A stretch of DNA of 64,000 nt from Cynocephalus volans (taxonomy: Eukaryota; Chordata; Mammalia; Dermoptera; Cynocephalidae), in assembly GCF_027409185.1 (NCBI RefSeq), contig NC_084472.1, positions 91,900,427 to 91,964,426 on the forward strand, given 5' to 3'. The stretch's first letter is position 1, and every line of letters begins with the position of its first letter. The position numbers were made by a program, and so were the translations under genes. Shown here one piece after another: positions 47,169 to 58,849 of the stretch. The notes under the pieces were generated by a model that saw only the letters and a program-made list of their open reading frames with translations, was not told where the DNA came from and made no database searches.

Positions 47169-47387
47169 GGCTATCATGGTCCTAGTACCAAGAAAAAGGT
47201 GAAACAGCGCTCAGTATGTTTCTCAGAAGATGGTGAGACATGTCAGAGACTTTAGAACTACTTTTCCCCCAAATAAATAAGATAAAAATAAAGTGTTGAG
47301 GGTAACAAATAAAACTTTTCTCAGGACAGAGGAAAGCTGAATAAAGAAATGGATGTATTTGAAGGACTAGGATTAAATTACTTACAT

Positions 47388-47477
47388 GGAACAAGGGTCT
47401 GCAAACTTTTTTAGTAAAAGGCCAGATAGTAAATATTTTAGGTCTTGTGGGCCACATAAGTTCTCTGTCACCTATTC

Positions 47478-47527
<50 letters not shown>

Positions 47528-47660
47528 ACGCTCTTGTTTGTTTTGCCATGCTTAAAAAATGCAAAAAACGTTCTTAACTCCTTTGCTGTACAAAAGCAAG
47601 CTACTGACTGGATTTGGTTTGTAGGTCATGGTTTGCCAACATTGCCCAATGGTATATTGT
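47388..47660 (+). mobile_element. hAT-type DNA transposon relic with TG expansion
   Basis: GGAACAAGGGTCTGCAAACT, AAGGCCAGATAGTAAATATT, TTAGGTCTTGTGGGCCACAT at the left and GTAGGTCATGGTTTGCCAAC at the right match the family seen at 25065. A (TG)24 run at 47479-47526 interrupts it. Confidence 0.6.
47479..47526. repeat. (TG)24 microsatellite
   Basis: Uninterrupted TG dinucleotides, likely length-variable. Confidence 0.98.
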
Positions 47661-47990
47661 ATAAGATTAGAGTCAAGTGTCTTTTAAAATGTGTTGCATA
47701 AATTAGTAGGTAAGGTTTATGTGTCTGCATTTAAATCATCACACTAGAAATGAAACTATACTTGTTGTCATTTTAAATAAATGCATTCATTGGGGTTTAC
47801 TCATGTAGATTTGCCTCTACTTATAAACTTGAATTTTAACCAGCCAAAATAATAAATGTTGGAACCAAGACTCATATATGCGTCTGAGAGAATAGTAAAA
47901 GTTCATCACTTAATAAGAACTAGTATTTATTGTGAAGTTACTATGTGCAGGGAACTGTATATATAATTGTTAAGGCCTAAATTGGGTAAT

Positions 47991-48421
47991 CCCTGTATCT
48001 GTTTCATTGTTTATAACAAAATACCTGAAACTGGGTAATCTGTAAAGAAACAATATTTATTGCATACAGTTTTGGAGACTTGGAAGTCCAAAGCATGGGG
48101 AACACATCTGGTGAAAGCCTTGTTGGTGGTGATTGTACAGCAATGCAGGGTATCACATAGTGAATATGGCAAGAGCAGAGAGAGCTAACTCCTCACTGGT
48201 TCTTCTTTGAAGGTCCTCAGAACTATGCCCAAGACAACCATTAAACCATCAAATGGATTAATCCATTCACTGTGGCGTGGTTGGTCCTCACAATCTAATC
48301 ACCTCTTCAAGGCCCCACCTTTCAATTACCATAATAGGACTTCCCACCCTGTTAACATTGTCACAGTGGGGGTTAAGTGTCTAATACACAGACTTTGGGG
48401 GATACAATTCAATCTATAGCA
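47991..48421 (-). mobile_element. MST-group MaLR LTR, antisense
   Basis: ATAACAAAATACCTGAAACT, GGCAAGAGCAGAGAGAGCTA, ATTACCATAATAGGACTTCC and CACAGTGGGGGTTAAGTGTC match the LTRs at 50781 (opposite strand) and 62521. Right end AATCTATAGCA. Confidence 0.8.
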
Positions 48422-48422
48422 C

Positions 48423-48780
48423 CCCACAAATTTATATGTTGAAGCCCTAACCCCCACCATGACTGTGTTTGGACATAGGGCTTAAGGAGGTAATTAAGGT
48501 GAAATGAAGTCATAAGGGTGGGGACTTAATCCAAAAGGACTGGTGTCCTTATAGGAAGAGAAAGAGACCCCAGGAGTGTGTGTACACAGAGAAAAGGCCA
48601 TGTGAGGACATGGTGAGAAGACGGTCACCTGCAAGCCATTTCAAGAAGAAAGACCTCACCAGGAAGCAACCCACCAACATCTTCATCTTGGACTTCTGGC
48701 CCTTAGTACTGTGAGAAAATAAATTTCTGTTGTTCTAGTCTGTGGTATTCTGTTATGACATCCCAAGCAGACTAATACAG
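48423..48780 (+). mobile_element. MLT1A-type MaLR LTR, sense
   Basis: CCCCACAAATTTATATGTTG, AAAAGGCCATGTGAGGACAT, GTGAGAAAATAAATTTCTGT and the end CAGACTAATACA. Its first ~18 bases are missing where it abuts the antisense LTR, so that LTR probably landed in its 5' end. Confidence 0.85.
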
Positions 48781-48781
48781 G

Positions 48782-48965
48782 AATATTTAAATTAATTCCT
48801 AAAATGTCTTTATAAGGAAGGTGCTATTGTTATCCTTAGAAAACTTAGGAGTAACGAAAAGTTAAGTAACACACTTAATCTTGTCTAGTTAGCAAGTGGC
48901 AGGGTTGGGATTTGAACCCAGGCAGCTTGACCCAAGACTTGTGCTCTTAACCTACAGCACACACT
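48782..48965 (-). repeat. MIR SINE, antisense
   Basis: AACTTAGGAGTAACGAAAAG, AGTTAGCAAGTGGCAGGGTT, GGGATTTGAACCCAGGCAGC and TGCTCTTAACCTACAGCAC. Clear inverted MIR head. Confidence 0.85.
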
Positions 48966-48969
48966 GTCT

Positions 48970-50340
48970 TTCAGTCAAGGAGAGGAAGCTAGGCTGAGGT
49001 TCTTCCCCTGTTCATGTGAAAGACAGCTTCTTGCTTGATTAAATAGAACCCATGGAAATGGCTAATGTAAAATACTGGTTCTTAAATTGCTTGAGCACAT
49101 GACTACCTGAGGCTGTCTGTAAATCTCACCCATAGCAATTTCGCTGTTTCCAAAAGGAGGAAAACAGGGCAGAGATTGAATGGCCTATTGCTTGGTGGGG
49201 TGGATATTCGAATCTGCCCAAAAGAAGAAATATGAACCATATTTTATTTCTCTCCTTATGCTGTACATAATATGTATGCACTTCTAATGTACACCATGGT
49301 AACTTTTGTATAGACATTTTATCTAAACCATTTTTTTGTAAAATGCAATGTGTACCAAAGAAAAGATTAATTTTCCAAAGTAAACTGGTCTTCCAAAATT
49401 TTATAGATGTGAAGGGAATAAAGCAGACATATCCTTACAAGCCAACCTTTATTTTGGCAGTCCTTTCTTTTCTATTCTTTCTCTCCTGTGTTGCTCCTGA
49501 TCTCTGAATTTAGCATCCATCCTCAGTGGTGTTACACTAGAGAAATGCTCAGGCTCAGGCTTTGAGATTAATCCTGAACTGAATTAGATTCTAACTGATT
49601 ACACAGTTGAAGATTGTTGCAGTCACGGGAAAGCTGTGGCTAGCATGGGTAGGGAATTGCCATTGAAGAGTTCCCATGTTGTCAGCTCTGGTGCTTGTAT
49701 GGTCTGCAGTTTAATAATCCAAAATGTAACCTACGTGGTCTTGAATGGGTTTATCTGAATGTTCTGAATAAAAAAATGCCAAAGCAGGGTGACTCAGGAG
49801 GACATGAAAAAGGTCCCACATAAAAAATTGGCCCTCTTTAGACAAGTGTTAGGCAAAATGACATTCATTTCATTGAGTCCCCAAGAGCTTGTAATTTCAG
49901 TGATATGGAAATGGATTTCTGAAATATGTCTAAGCAGAGATTTTTTTATTACTTTTCTATAAAATATGCACTTAATATCTATTATAAATATTTATTTGCA
50001 TCATGGTGGAAATAGACCCTGAAACATAGATATTAAACAATCGTTTATCAGAAAGGGAGAATTCTTTTTGAGAAACATTTATTACATCAGCTTACTGACT
50101 AACCTAGTACACTTTTTCTCCTACTCTTACATTGTAAGGTTGATATTTAAAAGTGTTAAATTTACGACTAGTGTACTTTACTTGAAGCTGAAAAAATAGA
50201 CCTGTGTAATTGTGTATGTGTGGGTAGCGGCCAGAGTAGCTTGTATTGTTGATAATATTAACAATGAGAGCTAACATTTTTTAATATAAATATCCAACCA
50301 CTAAACATTTTATATAAATATCCAACCACCAATATTTATA
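48970..50340. other. Unassigned AT-rich sequence
   Basis: ACTGGTTCTTAAATTGCTTG at 49074 hints at a hAT terminus but cannot be extended. A 20-base direct repeat (TATAAATATCCAACCA units) lies at 50284-50328. No gene seen. Confidence 0.45.
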
Positions 50341-50344
50341 GAGT

Positions 50345-50780
50345 GCCAAAGATATGTCTAGTACCGTTTTTGCTGCTTGAGATATGCCAGTGAATGCTGC
50401 AGAGATCTCTGCCCTTCTGGAACCTGTGTTCCACAGGTTGAAAATACACACTAAGTATAGTAGGTAAATTATATTGCTTGAAAAGGTTTGGAGAAAGATT
50501 CCAGACAATAGAAAATGTCCCCTGGCAGGACTTGGTGTTTCAAGGAAAAATAAAGGAGCTGTCTGAGGCTGGAGAGCTGTGAGCAGGAGGTGAGTGTCAG
50601 GAAATGAAGTAAAACGTGAGATCGAAGAGGTGGGCAGGACAGATCAGGTGAGGCATTGTGGAATGAGGTATGACATGGAATTGGATTGGATTTCCAGTGT
50701 GATGGGAAGGAAACTATTGGGGTTCAGTGAAAAGTGATGTACTGTAACATATTTTAACAAGATCACTCTGGCTGCACTGT
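50345..50780 (-). repeat. L2 LINE, antisense, left part of a split copy
   Basis: TGCCCTTCTGGAACCTGTGT, GTGAGGCATTGTGGAATGAG, ATCACTCTGGCTGCACTGT follow antisense L2 and stop at 50780, where an LTR begins. Confidence 0.7.
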
Positions 50781-51227
50781 TGTAGTGGATTGAATTATGC
50801 CTCCCCCCCCAAAAAAAAAACTCACTGAAGCTTGAATTATGTCCCCCAAGTTTTATGTATTAGAAATTTGGCCCCCACTGTGACTGTTAAGAGGGTGGGA
50901 AATCCTATTATGGTAATTGAAAGGTGGAGCTTTGAAGAGGTGATTGGATTGTAGGACGGAACAGCAGTGAATGGATTAAAAATGGTGGTCAGGGGCGTGG
51001 TTCTGAGGGCTTTAAAAGAAAAGAGAGAAGAGAGGCTCTTTCTGCTCCACCATTTTCACAATGTGATACCCTGTCATCACTGTCACCACCACCAAGAACT
51101 TCACCAGCTGTGTTCTCTGGACTTTGGACTTCCCAGCCTCAGAAATTGTAAGCAATAAATTTCATTTTCTTTATAAATCACCCAGTTCTGTGTATTTTGT
51201 TATAAGCAACAGCAGCACACTAATACA
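50781..51227 (+). mobile_element. MST-group MaLR LTR, sense, inside L2
   Basis: Starts TGTAGTGGATTGAATTATGC and ends CACACTAATACA. Contains GTGACTGTTAAGAGGGTGGG, TATGGTAATTGAAAGGTGGA and TTATAAATCACCCAGTTCTG. A 5-bp flank, ACTGT (50776-50780) versus AATGT (51228-51232), fits the MaLR target duplication with one change. The LTR start is partly duplicated (TTGAATTATGCCTCCC and TTGAATTATGTCCCCC, about 45 bases apart), separated by a C8A10 run. Confidence 0.85.
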
Positions 51228-51420
51228 AATGTGAAGACTAGAGGGGCAATGGGATAAAACAGGAGAGCACTGAGGTGCTCTCCTGCTGTGATCCAGGTGA
51301 GTTGATGATTTGGACTGGTGGGGGTGGAAGAGCAGGAAGTGGTCAGTTTGAACTGTAATTTGGTGAGAAGCCAACTAGATCTTCTAATATGTGAGGACTG
51401 AAACGAAGAAAGAAGTTTAA
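51228..51420 (-). repeat. L2 LINE, antisense, right part of the split copy
   Basis: GAAGACTAGAGGGGCAATGG, TGTGATCCAGGTGAGTTGAT and GGAAGTGGTCAGTTTGAACT resume the antisense L2 where the left part stopped. Confidence 0.65.
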
Positions 51421-51424
51421 CTTA

Positions 51425-52270
51425 GTTTTGCCCGAAGTTGTACCATGATAATGTTGGAACCAAGATCTCTTCATCTGTACCAGGTAAACCAGCCATATGG
51501 AACTAGCCAGAGTAGCTCAGGACAGGCACTATGTAGGTTATTTGGAGGAAGACAGGCTGGATCATGAAATCTAGTTAATGATATGCAACCAGCATTTAAA
51601 AAAAAAAGAAAAGAAATAGAATATAAAGTATCAGAACATCACACATAATAAGGAAAATATTTATATATATTTAAATATAAACACATAGAGATAAAGGAAA
51701 CAATGTTTGCATATGTGTGGGTCCGGATAAAAATTATTCTTACCATGGATTAAGGTCAAAAAAATTTGAAAGCACCTGACCCAGCATGTCTCCCAGAGTA
51801 CAGAATGTTGTAGGTGATCCAATGGTTTTGTTGAATTAAAATGAAAACATAAGGAAAAATATAAGTTTATCTGTAATAAAAAATAACTTTTCTTTTTGGC
51901 ATAAGGAAGGGACACAGAGAGGAGAAATCTAATTCTTTCTCAACCACACATTATGGCCACAGACTCAGGGAACTATACAGGAAGAAACTTCTGGGCGGTA
52001 CTTCATTTTAGTGAAATTTTCAGAGACAGCATTGTTTCTTTGAATCTGTAAAGCAAAAGATTGGAAGGACAGGGTAATGGTAACATTCAGTTCTGCCTTT
52101 TTTGAGAAAAATAAAGTCTCAAATTTGAAATAACCAATGTATTGTATTGGTAGGTGTGGGTCTGGAGCCTATATTCAGGCCGCCAAATCCATATTCTTTT
52201 AACAACACTATCCTAAAAGTATATTGATTTAAACACATGATGCTTTTGGAGAATGGGAATTAGTTTTTTT
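51425..52270. other. Unassigned AT-rich sequence
   Basis: No gene or clear repeat recognised. Confidence 0.5.
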
Positions 52271-52278
52271 GATTGTTT

Positions 52279-52310
52279 GTGTAATGGTTAGCACTCTGGA
52301 CACTGAAAAT
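52279..52310 (+). pseudogene. tRNA-Gln(CTG)-like 5' half, fragment
   Basis: GTGTAATGGTTAGCACTCTG-GAC is 23 bases identical, as far as I recall, to mammalian tRNA-Gln from the D arm to the anticodon stem. One change follows, then CTGAA, which keeps the CTG anticodon. The acceptor 5' strand is decayed and the T arm is not recognisable, so it cannot fold as a tRNA. It could be a retroposed tRNA fragment. Confidence 0.5.
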
Positions 52311-52379
52311 AGTTTGTTGTGTTTAGCCTAGTGGGGGGAGTGACAAACTAAACTGGAAAGGTCAGTTGGAAATTATGGA

Positions 52380-52500
52380 ACTCTAAGACCTGTGGTCTTA
52401 ATGCCATGGATGCTAGGAAGTCACTAAAGGATTTTATGCAGGGGACTATTATGAGAAATCTGTTTTAGAACAATCCTTCTACTGAAATAACAGATTAAAT
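52380..52500 (-). repeat. Possible L2 LINE fragment, antisense
   Basis: GGATGCTAGGAAGTCACTAA-AGG, TTTTATGCAGGGGACTATTA and GAACAATCCTTCT resemble antisense L2. Weakly supported. Confidence 0.4.
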
Positions 52501-52504
52501 ATTT

Positions 52505-54760
52505 ATATCCATGCTTTCTAAACTTTCTTGTAAGTGATCTCCTATTTCCTGGAAAAGCAGGGGTAGACACATTGCCAGCAGATAAGAGTCTGGATTGCTA
52601 CACTAGAAATGCAAAGAGAAAAAATAAAAGTTGGTGTTTTTTTCCTTCCAAAATAGGCTTCTAAGGATTACCCCCTTCCCAAATCAATATTTTTGAAAAA
52701 TAAAGCAATTTCCTTTGCAAAAGGCATATTTAATTGAAAGCAGAAGATTCTTGAGAATCATCAGGTGAACCTGAATGAATCAAGAAATAAAGAATAAGGT
52801 TTATTTCAATACTTTAATGGAATGAGGAGCGGGAGCTTGCATGAGGGGTCACTTCAGCTAAGAGGAGGTGTCAGGAGAGTGAAGACTTGGTATGTTGTTG
52901 TTTTGGGGGAGGGGAGGACCAGTGAAACTTCCTGACAGTGGTAATTCGGTAGTTGTAGGGCTGGAGATGGGGAAGCAGAGTGGGCAAGTGGCCACATGTT
53001 GATTGATGCATATTAATGGAGTTGTTGTAGAGAATCAAGTTCAGCTGGTCTTCAGCTCCAGGAAGTCAAGACAAAGCCTTCAGAACATCAACCCAGGTTG
53101 ACTGAGCTCCACAATTCACCCATGCTGAGAATCCATGTTGTCTGTTCTCATGGCCATTTGGGAGGGCCATCCATTGGTGTGGCAATGACCTGGATCAACC
53201 TGTCTGGATCACCAGAGCAAAAACTTGCCATCTGTTCTTCACTATCTGGACTTGTTCTTTCAGTAGGTTAAAATGCTCATAGGCCTTTTGACAGAGGGGA
53301 GGAAATCCTTGAGGGATTAGTGGTGATGTGGAGGGAAAACCCTCGCCTCCCCAGCACCTGAGATGAGAGTGGGTCAAGACAGTGGTGGAGACTCAGCAAC
53401 CCCCCACCCCCTTCCACGGCCACTGTGCTCTCCTTTGGCTACAGGGGTGAAGAGGAGGAAGCCTGGAGAGAGGGGTAGTAACAGGAGTCTGCGTAAGTGG
53501 TAATGGAGGCCTGAGCCAAGGCAGTGGGAACACCAAGAGGCCACCTTTTCAGAAAAAGAATTCAGGTCTGTAGTTTACCAATTTCACAAATTTTATCTTG
53601 AAGATTGTAAAACCTAGGCTGTTTCTGTTGCTATCTGTGTAATATGAAATAGCTTTTTCTTTGGCATGGAAAAAAAAAAAAAACTCGTCTAAACAAAACA
53701 TAATTAGAAAGATAAACATACTTCCTTGATGACATAATGTATGCAAAAACCTAAAAGAAAATATCTTGCAGTCTTTACCATTCAGTTTTATCAGTGTCAC
53801 AGCTACCCATTCCCACCCCTCCCTCTGAGACCCATTAGAGCAGATAATTATGAGTTGACTAGATACAGGAGAGAGTCCAATTAAGGACCGAGGTAACCAG
53901 TGAGAGCCACACTAATTCCTTCCCACTCAGCAGTTGATTCTCTTAGTTGATTCTCTTTATTACTGTGATGGTTGGACAGGTTTTAGAAAGGCAGTCACAA
54001 TTGCTGTGACCCTAGTCAACTACTTAGCTAAAGAAGAGCTCATCCATGTCTTCCTCCTCTCTTCTTTCCCTCTGTCTTTCTGTGTCAGGAGTCTGACCTT
54101 ACATTAGGATGCTTGGCTTTCAGATTTGAAGGTTAATTTCTGAGAAATTCCAAATGGCCCACAGTTGGCACTAACGGGACATCACATACTCTATGGAGGA
54201 TCAGTAAGGCACCCCTACAGAGGACATGCACATACTATTTCAGATCATTTGACAGTGGTTTGGTTACATTCATGACAGCTGCCTTCTGCAAAACACAGCT
54301 CTCTCCCCATCTGTGTAAGTACGCAGGTATTTGCTTTCCTAGGGTAAGAGTTGGAGAAAGCATGAGTAAAACTCCTAAATATATACCTAAGCTTTCCATA
54401 ATAATTACTTCGTAAAAAGAATAATGATTTTCAGCACATTTAAACCATTTAAATTACATTTTTCTCCAAGTAGGTTTATAAGCATTCTGTAACCCACCAA
54501 CAAAAATAACAAGACTGAGTCATCATCAGTAGGTTTACACTTACAATTATTTCCTGGGATTGAGAATAAATGCTTGTTGATCCCTCCCTTGTTGCCTGCC
54601 AGATCCTACTTGCTGCAAAGCTTCCCTTGGTAGGTCAGTTGGTTGAGAACAGGGAGACAGTTGCTGGAGACTTAAGAATAGAAAAGAACTTAACTTACAT
54701 TAGCATAATGTTTTGCCACAATTTTTTGTCGAGTTGAATCCATCAAAAGTGTGCAACATA
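52505..54760. other. Unassigned; GC-richer patch at 52830-53570
   Basis: 52830-53570 is richer in GC and reads like an old ERV or LTR internal fragment (GACCTGGATCAACCTGTCTG), but I cannot name it. The rest is AT-rich without a recognisable feature. No gene seen. Confidence 0.4.
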
Positions 54761-54769
54761 TATGTTTTT

Positions 54770-55085
54770 ATTCACTTAATAACAGTTATAATGAAGCATC
54801 TGAAACAACCTACATGCTCAATAACATATAACTGGTTAAAAAAATTAGGTACATCAACTTAGCTGAATATTATGCAATTATTAAACGGTAATTATGAAGT
54901 TACTCAGAAACATAAAAAATGCTATACTATTGCAAAAGGAAGCAGAATAGAACATTATATCATGCTGTAATTACAAATATTAAAAAATTATGAAAATGCA
55001 GGTTCATAGAAAAAGAGAAACTAATTTATTACGGTGTCAAAACAGTTGATAAATTTTTTCTTTAAAATATTTCCATTTGTGCGCC
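54770..55085 (+). mobile_element. L1M/HAL1-type LINE 3' end, sense
   Basis: TGAAACAACCTACATGCTCA, TAACTGGTTAAAAAAATTAG, GCTGAATATTATGCAATTAT-TAAACGG and AAGGAAGCAGAATAGAACAT follow the 3' end of an old L1. Confidence 0.6.
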
Positions 55086-55089
55086 TCCA

Positions 55090-58000
55090 GATAGCATGCA
55101 CTGAGAAGTATACAACATCACTTATGTTAGTGCCCCTGCTAAAAATGCATGAACAGAATCTAGTCATGAAGAAACATCAGACACACCCAAGATAAGGGCC
55201 CTTCTATCAAATAACTGGCCTGTATGCTTCAAAAAATATCAAAGTTATGGTGGACATTTTATCTATTTTCACTTATAACAAATCATTTATGTAGAAAACA
55301 ATTCAATAAATGATCAGATATTTTATTTTTAGAGTAAAAATTCAATTTCCAAATACAATATATAAATGTTGGTGATATAAAGGTAAAGCTTAAATTTAAA
55401 TGATTATATTATTTTTATTTTAAACTTTAATTTTCAATTTTATCTAAAAATTTTATTACGTTTTTCATTTACTTTGTGATATCACATAATGAAAATTTCT
55501 TGAAATAAATTGCTCTATGTTGTCTTATATTTGTCAGAAAGTTTAATAATTTTTGATGTCTCTGTCAATATTCCAGGAAAAGTCTGATGATGACAAGTAA
55601 TTGGTCGGACTATTTTTCTTTTTTTGGATTAGTAATTCCAAATTTGTAATATGTTTAACTTACAATAGCAACGAGAGATATTCTTCTTTCTTACTAAAAC
55701 AACCAGAAATTAACATTTTCTTATTGCTCGATGAGAAAAATCTATTTGCAGTTGAACTAAAAACAAACAACAGTAATGATAATAACAAAAACAAAAGAAA
55801 CACAATATTATTATAATGTTACATGGAGGCAAAAGAGAACAAGACTCATTATACTGTCATTCTTCCCACACTGAAATTTTCTGTATAAATTGTTCTTGGG
55901 CTTCAGTTCTCTAATTCTTTATTTTGGTATATAGTAAAACATCTAGCTGCCATTTTTATTTTGCACATGACAACAAATTCTCAAACTATTTTGTTTACTA
56001 ACGCTAATAGTAAATCTAATGGGTTAGATTTAGATTTTAATAAAGATGTAACTTCATTCTGGTGGATATATTTTCTTCAGATGAACTGTCACCAAGAAAG
56101 ATTCCATCCCAGCATCTTATTTAAACTATTGTTTAATGTTTTGTTCTTTTGGATTAGCTGTAATTGCAGAGAAGTCTTCACAGCCCAGAGTGACAGTCAT
56201 TACAGGCGTGACTGTTTCTCCAGTTGTAATGACAGGTTTAATTTAAAACTGCACCCTCTTCTCACTTAGATCATCTGGAGACCAACAACTCAGAATTGCT
56301 GTATGGGGTTAGGAGTTGGAGATGGTAGAAAGTGAAGATAATTTGGTCTCCATAGGAGTTCAGCATCTGATTTGGGCCTTGCTGTGTTCTAATCAATGAA
56401 ACTAATGAACCACACTCACTGTGAGTTCATGTACTAGGAAGCCTTGGATTGTTCCCAGAGCCAGAGCCAAATATTTTAAGTAGTAATCAAGTTTGCCTTG
56501 TGATTGCTCATCCTTGGTCATCAAAATATCATGTCTATTCATGTTCGTATTTAAAAAAATCATCTTTGATTTCATGTGTATGCCTGCTAAATGTAAATGG
56601 GCCACACAGAGTTATGTCACATTAACATCCTTCAACGAATAGTGTAAGGTACAAAACTTTTTCTGAGTCCTTCTCTTCAGTGACATTTGACACCTAAATT
56701 TGCACTTTTTCAAGGTAACATGAAGAAAGGTCATTATTACTAGCATATACACAGAATTTGGTATTTTAAAAGATACAAATTATTACTAGATTTCCTGCTT
56801 GCGAACTTTGGACTGTTTTATTCAAAGTCTATTTATTAATAAGCTATTTTGTGCCAGGCAGTGTGCCAAATAGTAAAAGATAGTGGATATGGAAATAGAA
56901 AAAAGATTGCTGAGGAAAGATGAATAACTTCATACTTGATGTTATCTTGCATGTAGAGTTGTAGATATGGTAAAACTGAACTACAAACATCAGGAGTCAA
57001 CAAATATACACATTTCTTGGTTTTATTAGTAGGAACTTGACAACTAAATATTAAAGTTTTTTCCTCTCTTTTGGTTCATACAGGCCACTCTGTGAGATTA
57101 GTTGAAACACTAAGAAGGTTCAAAGTAATCATTCCCCACCCATGAAGAAAGTCTAGTTCATGGACTTACATCTGTACATTTTTTCCAGAGTACCAGATTT
57201 ATCTTGTTAGATATGAATAGAAGAGGAAATTGTGGGCTGACTGGGACTAGAAATAGGGAGTATAGCAGATTTCAAAGTAGAAACTGAGGTTTTTGCATTA
57301 AGGCCTTGTAAGAGATTGTTACAGGCAAAACAGACAAAAATCACTGCTCATGCAGTTTTTACAGTTGTGGTTAGATATTAGAAATTGTCTTTGCAATGAG
57401 GCAGGAAGTGGTTTTGCAAATTGGCAGATAAGCAGTAACACAATGAAAAAAATAAGACTTTTGCAAAGTAAATAGGTGAATACTATAAAAGATACAATAT
57501 TTCATGAAGTCAATAAAAGTGATATGAAAGAACTACTCACATGAGAACAAACTGAGTGACAAATGAATGTTTTTCAGTTTAGACCAGCTAATAACTGAAG
57601 AAAAGAAAAAGAAATAAAGATGATGAATAATATCTAAGTAAAACAGAATGATTTCACCATCAGAGAATTAAGAAAGATCATGGGAAAACTGATGAAACCT
57701 CAGAATTCTTTACAAAAAATTATGGATTTCTTATTTGTTTAAAAAATCATAAACATAAACAGGAAATCCTATACTTCTGTAATATATTATCAGAAAAATT
57801 ATATGCCTAATTCGCCACCTACCATTTCATTAACTTTTATTCTTAAAACTGACGATTGTAACGCTGTTTTTATTAAACATAAAATAAACTTATTTTATAG
57901 TTTACATTTTACTGAGAAAGCCTCAGTAAAGCTTCCTGCACCCACTGCCCCAATATACATTGTTATCTCAGTGTCTGTTATGTGGATTTACTTTAAGTGA

Positions 58001-58260
58001 TTTTATCAAGTACCGGTGATGAAGGGCCTTCTTTATCTATGCGTGAACAGCTTTCTCTGCATTCCAAGTGTGAGGTCCACCAAAGTCAAGCAATTCACTT
58101 TAATTTGGGATCAGCAATTTGCAGAATTGTCTGTATTCCTATCATCATATTTATCTTGTTGGATCAGAAGAATATCTTTTTTGTTTAGCATTCTCTAGGC
58201 TAAAATCATTTTAAAAATGAAATCCCTGAAATGTTAGCCTCCTCCGTTTATCATACTTAT
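55090..58260. other. Unassigned AT-rich sequence
   Basis: 56820-56950 (TTTTGTGCCAGGCAGTGTGC) looks like a decayed antisense L2 tail. Otherwise I see no gene, RNA or clear repeat. The 102-codon frame at 55961-56269 has no motif. Confidence 0.45.
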
Positions 58261-58263
58261 CTG

Positions 58264-58840
58264 TGTATTAGTTTTCTATTGTTGCATAAGAAATTAACAC
58301 AAACTTAGCAACTTAAAACAGCACACATTTGTTATCTTACAGTTCTCATGGGTCAGAAGTCTGGGCATGGCTTGTCTGGGTCCTCTGCTCTGAGTTTCAA
58401 GGATTTTGGCCAAGCTGCATTATCATCTGGAAGCTTCACTAGGAAAGAACCTGCTCTCAAGGTCATTCAAATGGTTGGCAGAATTGGTTTTCTTCAGGTT
58501 GTGTGCCCGAGACTTTGGCTTTCTGCTGGCTGTCAGCTGGAGGCTGCCGTCAGGTCTTAGACACCACCTGCAGTTCCTCGCACATGGGCTTCTCCAACAT
58601 GCCACCTTATCTCAGCAAGCCCATAAGAATGAACTCCAATCCAGCCTGCAAAGATAGAGTCTTATATAACGAAAAATAATCAAAGGAGTGACATCAATCA
58701 CCTTTGCCATCTTATACTGGGTAGAAGCAAGTCACAGGGCTTGCCCACACTCAGTGAGAGAGATTACATGAAGGTGTGACCACCAGGAGATGGAAACCAT
58801 TAAGGGTCACATTCGGATATGACTGCTGCAATCTCCCACT
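58264..58840 (-). mobile_element. MLT1-class MaLR LTR, antisense
   Basis: TGTATTAGTTTTCTATTGTT, ATTTGTTATCTTACAGTTCT, CTGTCAGCTGGAGGCTGCCG, GGTAGAAGCAAGTCACAGGG, GAGATTACATGAAGGTGTGA. A long, near-complete LTR without internal sequence. Same broad type as 155-700. Confidence 0.8.
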
Positions 58841-58849
58841 ATCAAAACC

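Noticed and set aside
47386-47701. Cys/Val repeat proteins and His/Thr repeat frames
   Set aside because: They are translations of the (TG)n microsatellite.
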